From: Bolinopsis microptera
Taxonomy: Eukaryota > Ctenophora > Tentaculata > Lobata > Bolinopsidae
Length of the DNA stretch: 64,000 nucleotides
Direction: 5' to 3'
NCBI RefSeq assembly: GCF_026151205.1
Contig: NC_087077.1
Span: forward strand, 2,790,001 to 2,854,000
Shown: piece after piece, positions 1 through 10,260 of the stretch
Numbering within the stretch: position 1 is the stretch's first letter
Layout of the letters: the number at the start of each line of letters is the position of its first letter
Made by a program: the position numbers and the translations under genes
The notes under the pieces: generated by a model
Told to the model about the DNA's origin: nothing
Database searches by the model: none
The model's input: only the letters and a program-made list of their open reading frames with translations

Positions 1-390
1 GAGGAGGAGGAGGACTGCTGAGGTGCTGAGGAGGAGGATAAGGAGGACTGAGGACTGCTGAGGAGGAGGAGGACTGGTGAGGAGGAGGAGGAGGAGGAGG
101 AGGATGAGGAGGACTGAGGACTGCTGAGGAGGAGGAGGACTGAGGAGAAGGAGGACTTAGGAGAAGGAGGACTTAGGAGAAGGAGGAGGAGGAGGACTGA
201 GGAGAAGGAGGACTGCTGAGGAGGAGGAGGAAGAGGACTGAGGAGGAGGATAAGAAGAAGGGGGAGGAGGGGGAGGAAGAAGAGGGGGAGGAGGATAAGG
301 AGGAGGGGGAGGAGGAGTGGGAGGAGGAGGAGGGGGAGGAGGGAGAAGAGGAGGATGGAAAGGAGGAGGAGAAGGAAGAGGATTGAGGAA
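1..390. repeat. Purine-only (GGA)n-type minisatellite, left copy
   Basis: Almost pure G/A on the plus strand, built from GGA triplets with larger units containing GGACTGCTGA or GGACTTAGGAGAA. The long Ser/Pro/Leu reading frames on the minus strand here are artefacts of the repeat. A tract like this can form triplex or G-rich structures. Confidence 0.9.
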
Positions 391-399
391 GCATCTAAA

Positions 400-715
400 T
401 TAGACCGGTTCATTTTAGCAAAAGTTGTTCAAATAATTAGAAATTGAAAATATGTTTAAACAAAATGCCATCATCACATTTATATTAGAGTAGAAAGTCT
501 CAAAGCACAGAAATGACGCTATCATGTTAAAAAATGCGATTTTCCCTATTTTACCTGTATAAGAAACGCTATAAAAATGGGCGTGGCCCATGAAGACATT
601 ATCCGAAACACTAGAGTCAAAAAAATTTTTTTGGTTGTTCCTGACCCTATAGAGCAACTAATAAGATAGGGTTTCTAATTATTTGAACAACTTTTGCTAA
701 AATGAACCGGTCTAA
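400..715. mobile_element. 316-bp TIR (foldback-type) element, left copy
   Basis: Perfect 44-bp terminal inverted repeats lie at 400-443 and 672-715 (outer end TTAGACCGGTTCATTTTAGC). They are flanked by a 6-bp direct repeat TCTAAA at 394-399 and 716-721, which fits a target-site duplication. The 228-bp interior has no convincing coding capacity. The superfamily is not assigned. Confidence 0.8.
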
Positions 716-1443
716 TCTAAATGTTATTCTCATAACATTTGTTGTCCTTTTTTGTCCGCCCTACTTTATGTCCGTTTTGAAAATATAGGGTACCGAACGG
801 ACAAAAACGGACACAAAACATGGTCCGGAAGCCGAAGCAAACCGTATAAAAATCGGACGATCACGTCTGCTAAATACTTAAATAGTGTGTTTACACAGTA
901 CTGAGAGGGCAGTTCTGAGCATAGGAACGTTCTACGTAACGCATCACTTTCTTAATTTAGCTGTAGCGTGGCGTAGGAAGTAGATAGAGATTCCGAACTT
1001 TCACAGAGCAATTACATATTATGACATAGCGCAATACAAGCATGCCCCAGATACACAGTACAAGGTAGCATTACGTCATCCTTTAATAAAATTAATATCG
1101 GTAAATTCGAACTTCAAAGATAAAAATAGAAAACTTTGATAGCATTATCGTGTGCTTTATTGCTTAATGCTTTGTTATAGAATCAATTGCAATATTGGCA
1201 TTGCCCTTTAATAACAAGCCCCTATTTCATCGAGTAGAACGTTACCAGCGATACGAAGTTGAGACCGTTCTTTCTCTCGACATATCGTGTACGTAGCCTA
1301 TCAAGAAGGGTTCGAGAAAGTGGCGAGTCTATGTCTTGACTCTTCCAGCTTGCTATCAATAAACTGAATATTCACTTCTGCTTAAGCAGAAATAATTCTC
1401 TGAATTATAAGTAAGATGACTAGAAAACCCGTGGTCACTTGAA

Positions 1444-1501
1444 GGACTCTAAATGCTTAGAGGTAGTACCTGCAAGTGTATTCATTAAGCATTTAGAGTC
1501 C
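1444..1501. other. 16-bp hairpin-forming inverted repeat
   Basis: GGACTCTAAATGCTTA at 1444-1459 is the exact reverse complement of 1486-1501, with a 26-base loop. It lies just downstream of the dispersed ACTAGAAA..CCCGTGGT motif and is duplicated unchanged at 5108-5165. It may be an end of an unidentified transposon or an RNA hairpin in the leader of the sulfotransferase gene. Confidence 0.6.
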
Positions 1502-1759
1502 CGTAAAACTGCAGTTACAAGTTTGCTAGAGTATTTTGTATTTTTAGTAATTACGATCGATATCGGATACATAGTTACAAAATGTAAATCTCCAACTTTT
1601 TGCACAATGAACTGGAATGTTTTTTTTAAGTGGTATAAAAATGAAATAAACGATTTAATTTTTAGGAAAGTAAAATTAATTCCCTTGGTTTCTTAGTCAG
1701 TTTCAAAGTATGTAACGTCGATACCAAAGAGTCAGAACGAAGTCCAGAACTAGTTGTCC

Positions 1760-2350
1760 ATGGCAGAAGTTCGTGAACATAACCGAAAGAGAGAAAAACT
1801 GTTCAAAATTCTCCTTTTTTGGACTCTTGTCTATGTTATTTTTATTCTCTTCTTGAAACCAAACTTTGGGTCTGTTATTTCAATTGAATATTCAAAAGGC
1901 AATGTTACCAATGATCTTCATCTCACTCCACCTTCTCACCAGTGGATCGAACAGCAAATAAACCGGACTATGGCAATGTTAAACTATAAGGCTCTTAGTC
2001 CACCCAACAAATGGATATGCAGGAAACCAAGACATACTTACTATTTTCCTAAAATCAAGACCATATTCACAGGCATCCCCAAATCCGGGTCTTCAAACTG
2101 GAAAGAGTTCCTAATGAGAGCGGAAGGTACCTTAAACATGAGTTTAGGACCAAGTCAAGTCAATACCATTCACAAGTTGTATTCCGATGAGTTCCGGTTA
2201 GACGCTCATTCAAATGCTGCTGAAGTTAAGAAGGCAGTTACAAGAGGTGAAAATATTTTCAGTTTTGCAGTGGTTCGCAACCCCTGGACCAGGTTAGTCT
2301 CTGGGTACAGTTTGATTTGGTTGGTCTTAATACTCTATAGCTTCTATTAA
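1760..2350 (+). pseudogene. Truncated left copy of carbohydrate sulfotransferase
   Basis: The frame opens at the CCATGG-context ATG at 1760. It encodes the N-terminal cytosolic tail, the membrane anchor, the 5'-phosphosulfate loop IPKSGSSNWK and the 3'-phosphate motif VVRNPWTRLVSGY, in near identity with the intact gene at 5425. After that motif homology stops at 2310, and the frame runs through unrelated sequence to a stop at 2348-2350 (196 aa). The C-terminal half, needed for acceptor binding and the fold, is missing. Against the right copy there are six amino-acid changes and one silent change in about 550 bases, four of them clustered near 2200-2255. A short membrane-anchored product could still be made, but a working enzyme is unlikely. 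Confidence 0.8.
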
Positions 2351-2703
2351 GTCATTCCTAAAATCGGAAATTTGATTTTCTTTGCGAGTTCTTTACTTAT
2401 TATACTATGTTATACTAGAAAGCCCGTGGTAACAGGGATGAAGCTGCTAGTTTTTTATTTCTTTGGCAGTCAGTTGTTATCGAATCAAAAAATATACATT
2501 TATACATCACAACCGAAGATACAACCGATTAAGCTGTAGCTCGCACTGAACACAACGTATTAACAACAAAAACGATCAAAATGCTATTCCAAAAATCTTT
2601 GCACGTGCACGTTCAACAACCCTCGGCCTCGTCACTTACTATGCAACTTCCTATTTCTCATCAAATTTGCACGTGGGCGGTCGTACATACAGAGTACAGA
2701 AAA

Positions 2704-2760
2704 AATAATTCTTTGAATTATAATATAGACTAGAAAGCCCGTGGTCACACGGAGGAAGCT
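2704..2760. repeat. Dispersed repeat end with ACTAGAAAGCCCGTGGT core
   Basis: The core occurs at 1419, 2414, 2729, 5083 and 7194. The copies at 1390-1438 and 2704-2748 also share about 30 bases upstream (AATAATTCT.TGAATTATAA). The copies at 2414 and 7194 share the downstream text AACAGGGATGAAGCT. This looks like a conserved terminus of a transposon family whose other end I could not define. Confidence 0.55.
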
Positions 2761-2763
2761 AAT

Positions 2764-2870
2764 TAAGGTTGCCATTATCGCGATGGGTACAATTTCTTTT
2801 ATCGCGATAATCGATAACTTTTTCAAAATTATCGCGATAATATCGGTTATCGGCGATAAATTTGGCAAGA
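2764..2870. repeat. Cluster of TTATCGCGATAA-type palindromes
   Basis: Four exact or near-exact copies of the palindrome TTATCGCGATAA, or its TATCG/CGATA half, occur within about 105 bases. They could be protein-binding sites or the subterminal repeats of a small DNA transposon. No coding potential is seen. Confidence 0.5.
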
Positions 2871-3460
2871 TAATAAAAGTAATATTTGTCTGCACTCTGC
2901 ATACTTGAATTATGCTCCTATGCTATGTAACCTTGTTACATCAGTCATCATCATTATATAGTTACAATATCATTAATTTAATTTAATTTTCAAAAATGCA
3001 GAAACATTGAATCATGACAAATCCTTAAAGGATGACGTAAATGAGTTTTTAACTTTTGGCAAAGATTTTGTGGTGCATGTTACGTTAACTTAGGCCTCGC
3101 ATACTCTAATATGATTAAAGAACGGAATTTCTAGCTTCCACATAAATGGAGATATCAGTTATCACGCACGTCGCACACTAAATTTCTCGCTGCACACAGA
3201 ACGTTCCTAGTTTGGAATGTTGTTCCTTCTCAGTACAGTGTTTATGTGATGTTTGCCTTCTTTTTTCCGTTCGTTAGAAGGCTCGATATTTCATTTTTGA
3301 AACGTTTGGATCGTTAAATTATTATTGAACATAATTGTATGAGAAAGTTTTACATCGGTATTTGACATAGAACAGACTTTAAAACCATAAAACATCCATC
3401 AAACCGCTCTAAATTCGCGAGTAAATTGCTCCCGGTAAGAAGTCATTGTATTTTCCGGCT

Positions 3461-4054
3461 GGGGATGGAGGAGGACTCAGGAGGAGGACTCGGGAGGACT
3501 CAGGAGGACTCGGACTGATGAGGAGGAGGACTAATGAGGAGGAAGATGAGGAGGAGGAGGAGGTCTGAGTAGGAGCTGAAGAGGAGGATGAGTACCGGGG
3601 AGGAGGAGGGCTGATGATGATGAGGAGGAGGAGGAGGAGGAGGAGGAGGAGGAGGAGGAGGAGGAGGAGGAGGAGGACTGCTGAGGTGCTGAGGAGGAGG
3701 ATAAGGAGGACTGAGGACTGCTGAGGAGGAGGAGGACTGGTGAGGAGGAGGAGGAGGAGGAGGATGAGGAGGACTGAGGACTGCTGAGGAGGAGGAGGAC
3801 TGAGGAGAAGGAGGACTTAGGAGAAGGAGGACTTAGGAGAAGGAGGAGGAGGAGGACTGAGGAGAAGGAGGACTGCTGAGGAGGAGGAGGAAGAGGACTG
3901 AGGAGGAGGAGGATAAGAAGAAGGGGGAGGAGGGGGAGGAAGAAGAGGGGGAGGAGGATAAGGAGGAGGGGGGAGGAGGAGTGGGAGGAGGAGGAGGGGG
4001 AGGAGGGAGAAGAGGAGGATGGAAAGGAGGAGGAGAAGGAAGAGGATTGAGGAA
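3461..4054. repeat. Purine-only (GGA)n-type minisatellite, right copy
   Basis: Same sequence type as 1-390, with an extra leading segment that includes an uninterrupted GGA run near 3620-3675. The left copy may extend equally far outside the window. The Ser-rich minus-strand frames here are repeat artefacts. Confidence 0.9.
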
Positions 4055-4063
4055 GCATCTAAA

Positions 4064-4379
4064 TTAGACCGGTTCATTTTAGCAAAAGTTGTTCAAATAA
4101 TTAGAAATTGAAAATATGTTTAAACGAAATGCCATCATCACATTTATATTAGAGTAGAAAGTCTCAAAGCACAGAAATGACGCTATCATGTTAAAAAATG
4201 CGATTTTCCCTATTTTACCTGTATAAGAAACGCTATAAAAATGGGCGTGGCCCATGAAGACATTATCCGAAACACTAGAGTCAAAAAATTTTTTTTGGTT
4301 GTTCCTGACCCTATAGAGCAACTAATAAGATAGGGTTTCTAATTATTTGAACAACTTTTGCTAAAATGAACCGGTCTAA
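4064..4379. mobile_element. 316-bp TIR element, right copy
   Basis: Duplicate of the element at 400-715, with the same 44-bp TIRs and the same TCTAAA flanks. It was therefore in place before the segment duplicated. Only a few differences between the copies are visible. Confidence 0.8.
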
Positions 4380-5424
4380 TCTAAATGTTATTCTCATAAC
4401 ATTTGTTGTCCTTTTTTGTCCGCCCTACTTTATGTCCGTTTTGAAAATATAGGGTACCGAACGGACAAAAACGGACACAAAACATGATCCGGAAGCCGAA
4501 GCAAACCGTATAAAAATCGGACGATCACGTCTGCTAAATACTTAAATAGTGTGTTTACACAGTACTGAGAGGGCAGTTCTGAGCATAGGAACGTTCTACG
4601 TAACGCATCACTTTCTTAATTTAGCTGTAGCGTGGCGTAGGAAGTAGATAGAGATTCCGAACTTTCACAGAGCAATTACATATTATGTCATAGCGCAATA
4701 CAAGCATGCCCCAGATACACAGTACAAGGTAGCATTACGTCATCCTTTAATAAAATTAATATCGGTAAATTCGAACTTCAAAGATAAAAATAGAAAACTT
4801 TGATAGCATTATCGTGTGCTTTATTGCTTAATGCTTTGTTATAGAATCAATTGCAATATTGGCATTGCCCTTTAATAACAAGCCCCTATTTCATCGAGTA
4901 GAACGTTACCAGCGATACGAAGTTGAGACCGTTCTTTCTCTCGACATATCGTGTACGTAGCCTATCAAGAAGGGTTCGAGAAAGTGGCGAGTCTATGTCT
5001 TGACTCTTCCAGCTTGCTATCAATAAACTGAATATTCACTTCTGCTTAAGCAGAAATAATTCTCTGAATTATAAGTAAGATGACTAGAAAACCCGTGGTC
5101 ACTTGAAGGACTCTAAATGCTTAGAGGTAGTACCTGCAAGTGTATTCATTAAGCATTTAGAGTCCCGTAAAACTGCAGTTACAAGTTTGCTAGAGTATTT
5201 TGTATTTTTAGTAATTACGATCGATATCGGATACATAGTTACAAAATGTAAATCTCCAACTTTTTGCACAATGAACTGGAATGTTTTTTTTTAAGTGGTA
5301 TAAAAATGAAATAAACGATTTAATTTTTAGGAAAGTAAAATTAATTCCCTTGGTTTCTTAGTCAGTTTCAAAGTATGTAACGTCGATACCAAAGAGTCAG
5401 AACGAAGTCCAGAACTAGTTGTCC

Positions 5425-6459
5425 ATGGCAGAAGTTCGTGAACATAACCGAAAGAGAGAAAAACTGTTCAAAATTCTCCTTTTTTGGACTCTTGTCTATG
5501 TTATTTTTATTCTCTTCTTGAAACCAAACTTTGGGTCTGTTATTTCAAGTGAATATTCAAAAGGCAATGTTACCAATGATCTTCATCTCACTCCACCTTC
5601 TCACCAGTGGATCGAACAGCAAATAAACCGGACTATGGCAATGTTAAACTATAAAGCTGTTAGTCCACCCAACAAATGGATATGCAGGAAACCAAGACAT
5701 ACTTACTATTTTCCTAAAATCAAGACCATATTCACAGGCATCCCCAAATCCGGGTCTTCAAACTGGAAAGAGTTCCTAATGAGAGCGGAAGGTACCTTAA
5801 ACATGAGTTTAGGACCAAGTCAAGTCAATACCATTCACAAGTTGTATTCCGATGAGTTCCGGTTAGGCGCTCATTCAAATGCTGCTGACGTTAGGAAGGC
5901 AGTTAAAAGAGGTGAAAATATTTTCAGTTTTGCAGTGGTTCGCAACCCCTGGACCAGGTTAGTCTCTGGGTACAGAGACAAACTGTCCGGCGAGGTAACA
6001 CCTGGGAGACCTGCTTTCAGAGGATTAGCCCGGAAAATAGCACATGAGATGAACCTGCGAGATAACATGACCAATATCGGAACACACCCCACTTTTAACC
6101 AGTATCTGAGATGGCTGGTGGACAATCCTAATAAGTTAAACGACCACTTTACACCCCAGCACCTCCAACTGTGCATCCCTTCAGCTAGATACGACTACGT
6201 CATACCTTTAGAGTACAGCGGTGGTCTCAACAAGGACATTAACCAGAAGATAAACACTACTCTGCAGCTGTCTGGTGCATATGACTCTGTTAGTGATCCT
6301 AGATTGCAGTCCTCGGCTGTTCTGTCCAGGGAGTGGCTATCTCAACAGGATCACCAGGTCATTGATAGGTTGTACCAAATTTACATAGCGGATTTCGCTT
6401 TAATGGACTACAGCAACTTCTCCCACCCTGATTTTCCTTTACCGATGCATAGAAAGTAA
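5425..6459 (+). CDS. Carbohydrate sulfotransferase (Sulfotransfer_2 / HNK-1 ST family), intact copy
   Basis: A single-exon gene for a 344-aa type II Golgi enzyme that would transfer sulfate from PAPS to a glycan. The start is the ATG at 5425 in CCATGG context. Residues 1-13 are a basic cytosolic tail and 14-32 the signal anchor. IPKSGSSNWK (106-115) is the 5'-phosphosulfate loop and VVRNPWTRLVSGY (171-183) the 3'-phosphate site. The C-terminus has the family-type segment YIADFALMDYSNF. Three N-glycosylation sequons lie before or near the first motif (N48, N68, N126). Length fits the CHST8-14/HNK-1 group. The acceptor sugar cannot be deduced. A truncated near-identical copy lies 3.66 kb upstream, and the shared upstream DNA suggests the same promoter. 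No intron is evident. Confidence 0.9.
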   Translation: MAEVREHNRKREKLFKILLFWTLVYVIFILFLKPNFGSVISSEYSKGNVTNDLHLTPPSHQWIEQQINRTMAMLNYKAVSPPNKWICRKPRHTYYFPKIKTIFTGIPKSGSSNWKEFLMRAEGTLNMSLGPSQVNTIHKLYSDEFRLGAHSNAADVRKAVKRGENIFSFAVVRNPWTRLVSGYRDKLSGEVTPGRPAFRGLARKIAHEMNLRDNMTNIGTHPTFNQYLRWLVDNPNKLNDHFTPQHLQLCIPSARYDYVIPLEYSGGLNKDINQKINTTLQLSGAYDSVSDPRLQSSAVLSREWLSQQDHQVIDRLYQIYIADFALMDYSNFSHPDFPLPMHRK

Positions 6460-6664
6460 AATAATTTCCTTTGCTCACTTTGGCATGAAGAATGTTTTGG
6501 CATGTATACTTTTAGGCAACTTTGGGGATTTTTATTGCAAAAATGGCGCTCAATAATTGTAACTGTATATTCAATAACTGCTCAAGTTCCTTCTATTATT
6601 CTATTATTTAAAACTCTTCCCTTCGCAAACTCGTATTTCAATTTGTCATTATCATTGACTCTTA

Positions 6665-7023
6665 GGGGTCGTTCACATATTACGTAATCAGCCGAGGGGG
6701 GGTTTCCAAATGCTTACGGTTGATTACGCGGGGGGGGGGGGGGGGGGGGGGTTTTGGTCGTTGATTACGTAATCAAAATTATCTTTTTTACCCTCCAGAA
6801 TAATAACAATTGGAAAATATTTTAATTCAAACTCCACTCAATTTCATTCTGATAGTGATAAAATTTAGAAATTGATCGGATATTCGACTATAGTATTAGT
6901 GAGTAGTTTGAAAGGTGCTAGGCCAGATATCATATAACAATGATATCATAACAATGATATCGGCTCATCATGATCAGGGTAGCATGAAACGTAAAGAAAA
7001 ATGATTTCCAGGGAAAAAGTCAA

Positions 7024-7055
<32 letters not shown>

Positions 7056-7181
7056 GGCCATGATTACGTAATATTGCTGTCAGGGAGGGGGGGGGGTTGG
7101 GTCTTTATTACGGTTGATTACGGAGGAGGGAGGGGGGTAAAAATTGCTAAAATAATGATGACGTAATATGTGAACGACCCC
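6665..7181. mobile_element. PIF/Harbinger-like MITE with G-run interior
   Basis: Termini GGGGTCGTTCACATATTACG and its near-perfect inverse (GACGTAATATGTGAACGACCCC end) are flanked by the 3-bp direct repeat TTA (6662-6664 and 7182-7184). A TTA-type target duplication with such termini fits PIF/Harbinger. The interior holds two long poly-G runs (around 6731-6750 and 7024-7050) and no transposase. A sister copy is at 36881-37370. Confidence 0.75.
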
Positions 7182-7804
7182 TTACTTTATAAATTACTAG
7201 AAAGTCCGTGGTAACAGGGATGAAGCTAGTAATAATTGTACATACTTGACTATAGGAGTTAGGACTTTGGTCATCATCATCATCAACATACATTCCTAAA
7301 GAAAAAACATTTTAATAAACATATCGCAAATAATCTACAATTAATTTTTGAATGCATTATTTGTAATAAACTATTTCGCATTCCAACTATTGTTCGCAGG
7401 AAAGTCGGGAATTTCTATCATTTAGTACTCAGAATATATTCTATAAATATGCATTGATCATGGCTAAACATTATTGGTCGTTTTGAAAGTGTCATGATAC
7501 AAGAAATATATTTAGCTGCAGCTATCATTTAGAGTACGCTTTGTTTGATGGGCTAGCACTATCATATATATGCTAGAAAATGTTTTTTGATTTTACCTTA
7601 ATTAAAGTATGATTTGGTTGGTCTTAATACTCGATAGTTCCTATTAAGTCATTCGTAACATGGGAAATTTGATTTTCTTTGCGAGTTGTTTACTTATTAA
7701 TGAACTGATTTTTATTTTCTGATTCCCCCACCAATCTAGTGTAGCATTCCATCCAATAATTATGTTAACCTTAACTCCAAATTCTCGGTAGCCCCCAAAT
7801 AAAG

Positions 7805-8776
7805 ATGCCTCAGAAGAAGAAGAGAAACAAGCCAGCCCTCCCCTACCGTCTACAAACCACACCCGACAAGGGGAAAGTAGTGGTAGCTGGCCGGAACACC
7901 AAACAAGGCTCCGTTATATTCGAAGAAGATCCTATCCTTTACACTACTGATATCTCAGATGATGATATCTTGTCTGAGTTCAAGAAACTTGATCTCAAAC
8001 AACAGGAGAAAGTGTTGAGCCTCGCTACCATCCCCGAGGAGGACTCTTCTAAAAAAGTCCTCAGTTTATTCCAAAGACGAAACATAAACAATAGTAAGTG
8101 TAAGGGCGGTCAAGCGCTCTACTTCGTCCTGTCACGTGTCAAACATTCTTGTGGACCAAACATAGTTTTGAGTCCTGTGAGTGGGAAAGCGGTGGGAAAG
8201 ATAGAGATACGAGCATGTAAAGATATCAAAAAAGGGGAGGAATTAAGGGCGGATTATCTGCCTGGGATAAAATTGTTTGAGCCGAAGAGTGAAAGGACCC
8301 AAGTGTTTGGGGAGAAGTTTGTTTGTGATTGTCCGGTTTGTTTGATGGATTCAACAGATTCAGAGAGTAATGAGACAACGAGGCAGAAGATCAAGGAACA
8401 CTACCGAAACACCTCCATCTACATGACGTTGGGTGATTTCCTACAAGCGTTCCAGCACTGCAAAGCCATGTTAGTGGAGCTAGAGAACCTGGGTGATGAG
8501 GTATTTCAGAAACGTGTGTCGGTATCTCTGGAATGTTGGCAGTTGGCGGTCTTGGCACAACTCCAGAGACCAGAAGTGGAAATAGAGGTGGAAATGTTCA
8601 GAGAAAAAGCGCGGCAGTTAAGTTGTGTGTTGGGGAAGTCGTTGGTGAGTAAGTGGGAGAGAACTGACGAGAATATGAAAGACGGTACTTACGCAGAGTT
8701 TGATACAGTGAAACTTAGATCTTCTGGTCCATGGGCAGTACAGATTATACAAAACTTAAGACAAAACAAGGATTAG
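7805..8776 (+). CDS. SET-domain protein (SMYD/SmydA-like, no MYND finger)
   Basis: An intronless 323-aa gene. The split SET fold is visible. The opening strand is GKVVVAGRNTKQGSVIFEE (about 23-41), then comes a helical insert without zinc-finger cysteines. The core follows with KHSCGPN (113-119) and GEELRADY (144-151), then the post-SET cysteines CDCPVC (174-179) and a helical C-terminal part. This order is typical of SMYD-type protein lysine methyltransferases, but the usual MYND finger is absent. The cofactor-binding Asn of the canonical NHSC motif is Lys here, so activity is uncertain. The tyrosine of the GEE..DY motif is kept. The Lys/Arg-rich start (KKKRNK) could act as a nuclear signal. 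The substrate is unknown. Confidence 0.85.
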   Translation: MPQKKKRNKPALPYRLQTTPDKGKVVVAGRNTKQGSVIFEEDPILYTTDISDDDILSEFKKLDLKQQEKVLSLATIPEEDSSKKVLSLFQRRNINNSKCKGGQALYFVLSRVKHSCGPNIVLSPVSGKAVGKIEIRACKDIKKGEELRADYLPGIKLFEPKSERTQVFGEKFVCDCPVCLMDSTDSESNETTRQKIKEHYRNTSIYMTLGDFLQAFQHCKAMLVELENLGDEVFQKRVSVSLECWQLAVLAQLQRPEVEIEVEMFREKARQLSCVLGKSLVSKWERTDENMKDGTYAEFDTVKLRSSGPWAVQIIQNLRQNKD

Positions 8777-9462
8777 AATATTGGAGTGGCAACCAAAGTA
8801 CATAACATTTGTGTCGTGTCATGTAACTTAACATCTGAGAAGAAACCTTAAATCTACTTAAAACAATAAGGAGTGTGTATGAACGAACTTTTAGGAAGGT
8901 ATTTATATGGAACTTTGTGGAAGTTTTATAATCATACTAAAAAATACTTTTTCCCCTAAAGTATAATTCAGATGATATAATTACAAATCATTATTTTAAT
9001 GAGATATCGGGATATTATCAGTTGGAAACCCGTGTGACATGGCATAGTGCCAAAAATGCAGAATACCCCGTTAAATGGAATTAAGATAATCACCCACGAC
9101 CGCTTTAGAACCGGTCAAGAGCAGCTCAAGAACCGGTAAAGTACCGAATACCGATCATGACTCATGAGCCATTAAAGAGCAATTTTAGAGCCGGACTGCT
9201 CTACACTCTGCGAACCACTCTACACCGATTAGGAGCCTACACTAACTAATGCTGATTTACCGGCCACTTAGCATCTGTTTGTTTGTTTGTTTTTATAACC
9301 CGTCCCCAATCTCGTATCGGAAAATGACTAAACTCAGGTCTGAGTGTGAATACGGGTGGTACCTGCCATTTAGCATCTAACCGACTAGTTAAACTAACTA
9401 GTTAAACTTAATAGCCTTCCACCAAAAACTAGAACATAACAGCTAGGACTGGTCTCACATTA
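8777..9462. other. Intergenic, no feature seen
   Basis: Holds the 3' flank of the SET gene and AT-rich DNA with a few short direct repeats of GAACCGGT and GACTAGCC type. No exon, RNA gene or complete transposon recognised. Confidence 0.6.
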
Positions 9463-9630
9463 GGGGTTGTTCACATAATATTACGTATCAGCCGAGGGGA
9501 GGGGGGCCGGGGGTTTCCAAACGATTACACTAGTGTAATTTTGACAAGATAGCTATGTGTAAAACTGATTACGAAGGGGGAGGGGTCAAATATTGTCCAA
9601 TAAGTGATTACGTAATATGTGAACGACCCC
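9463..9630. mobile_element. Short PIF/Harbinger-like MITE
   Basis: A 168-bp element with ends GGGGTTGTTCACAT and ATGTGAACGACCCC and a TTA duplication on both sides (9460-9462, 9631-9633). The interior, with GTGTAATTTTGACAAGATAG, differs from the 500-bp copies and matches the broken copy at 39921. Confidence 0.75.
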
Positions 9631-10034
9631 TTAAACATTATGGTTCAGGCTATGTCCTCTTTGCCTCTTTTCAGACTAACTTATAACCCACTAGCCGACT
9701 AGCCACCATTTGTAACCGACTAGCCACCATGGAAGCAGTATCCCCAACCAGAGGCCCTCTATTAGTACATTATTAACAGTACTACTACTATTCTCTGATT
9801 TGATAATTGTCATTTATCGGAACAAGGAATTAGTCTGTGTCCCCTAGTTACGCTAACAACCGCTAATCAGTTTCTCTATAACCTGGGTCTAGTAGTGTGA
9901 AATATAATTTTAATTTAAACAAATATTATATAATATATAATTATAAACATTTTGTACGCTCGATTTTCGAGCGTTAAAGTTGTGAGTTTGAGCGTTACAA
10001 CTAGAAGGAGCCTGCTGTTATAATTAGACTCACG

Positions 10035-10260
10035 TAGTTTTCAACAGCGAAGAAAAAACCTCTTTTGGAATAAAATTAGCCAAGTTATGGAACCTGCTCC
10101 CCAAGTTAATTCAATAAATGTCTTGGAAACTTTCAAATCCTCCCTTGCTAAATTCTTGAAAGGCTGATACCCTGCCCAGTGCCCACAAAAGGATATACCG
10201 CCTTGAATGGAATGGAATCTTCAAAAAGATCTAAGCCAGGAGTGATTGGAGGACGTACTT
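10035..10260 (+). pseudogene. Decayed 3' end of a non-LTR retrotransposon ORF2
   Basis: Translation gives the pattern typical of the C-terminus of LINE-type polymerases: a KLAKLWNLLPKLI segment, then VLETFKSSLAKFL one frame over, then a Pro/Cys-rich tail. The two parts are in different frames and a stop separates them, so the copy is dead. Nothing else is recognised between 9631 and 10034, nor between 10261 and 11256. Confidence 0.55.

Larger units (their letters stand above)
2403..3460. other. Spacer between duplicated units; no gene seen
   Basis: AT-rich DNA with no convincing coding exon on either strand. It holds two copies of the dispersed ACTAGAAAGCCCGTGGT motif (2414 and 2729) and a cluster of TTATCGCGATAA palindromes. 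The rest shows nothing I can name. Confidence 0.6.
1..5975. repeat. Recent tandem duplication carrying a sulfotransferase gene (offset about 3664 bp)
   Basis: Bases 1-2310 and 3664-5975 are almost identical, including the GGA tract, a 316-bp TIR element, about 1 kb of upstream DNA and the first half of the sulfotransferase gene. Between 660 and 1760 I count only two substitutions and one T-run indel against the right copy. The left copy begins at or before the window edge. At 2310 its collinearity breaks, and 2314-2402 instead matches 7611-7699 beyond the right gene, as if about 1.6 kb had been deleted from the left copy. Bases 2403-3460 have no counterpart next to the right copy. Confidence 0.93.

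Noticed and set aside
173..394. Ser/Pro-rich minus-strand reading frame (and the similar ones at 3531-4077)
   Set aside because: Pure translation of the GGA/TCC repeat; no other protein-like sequence.
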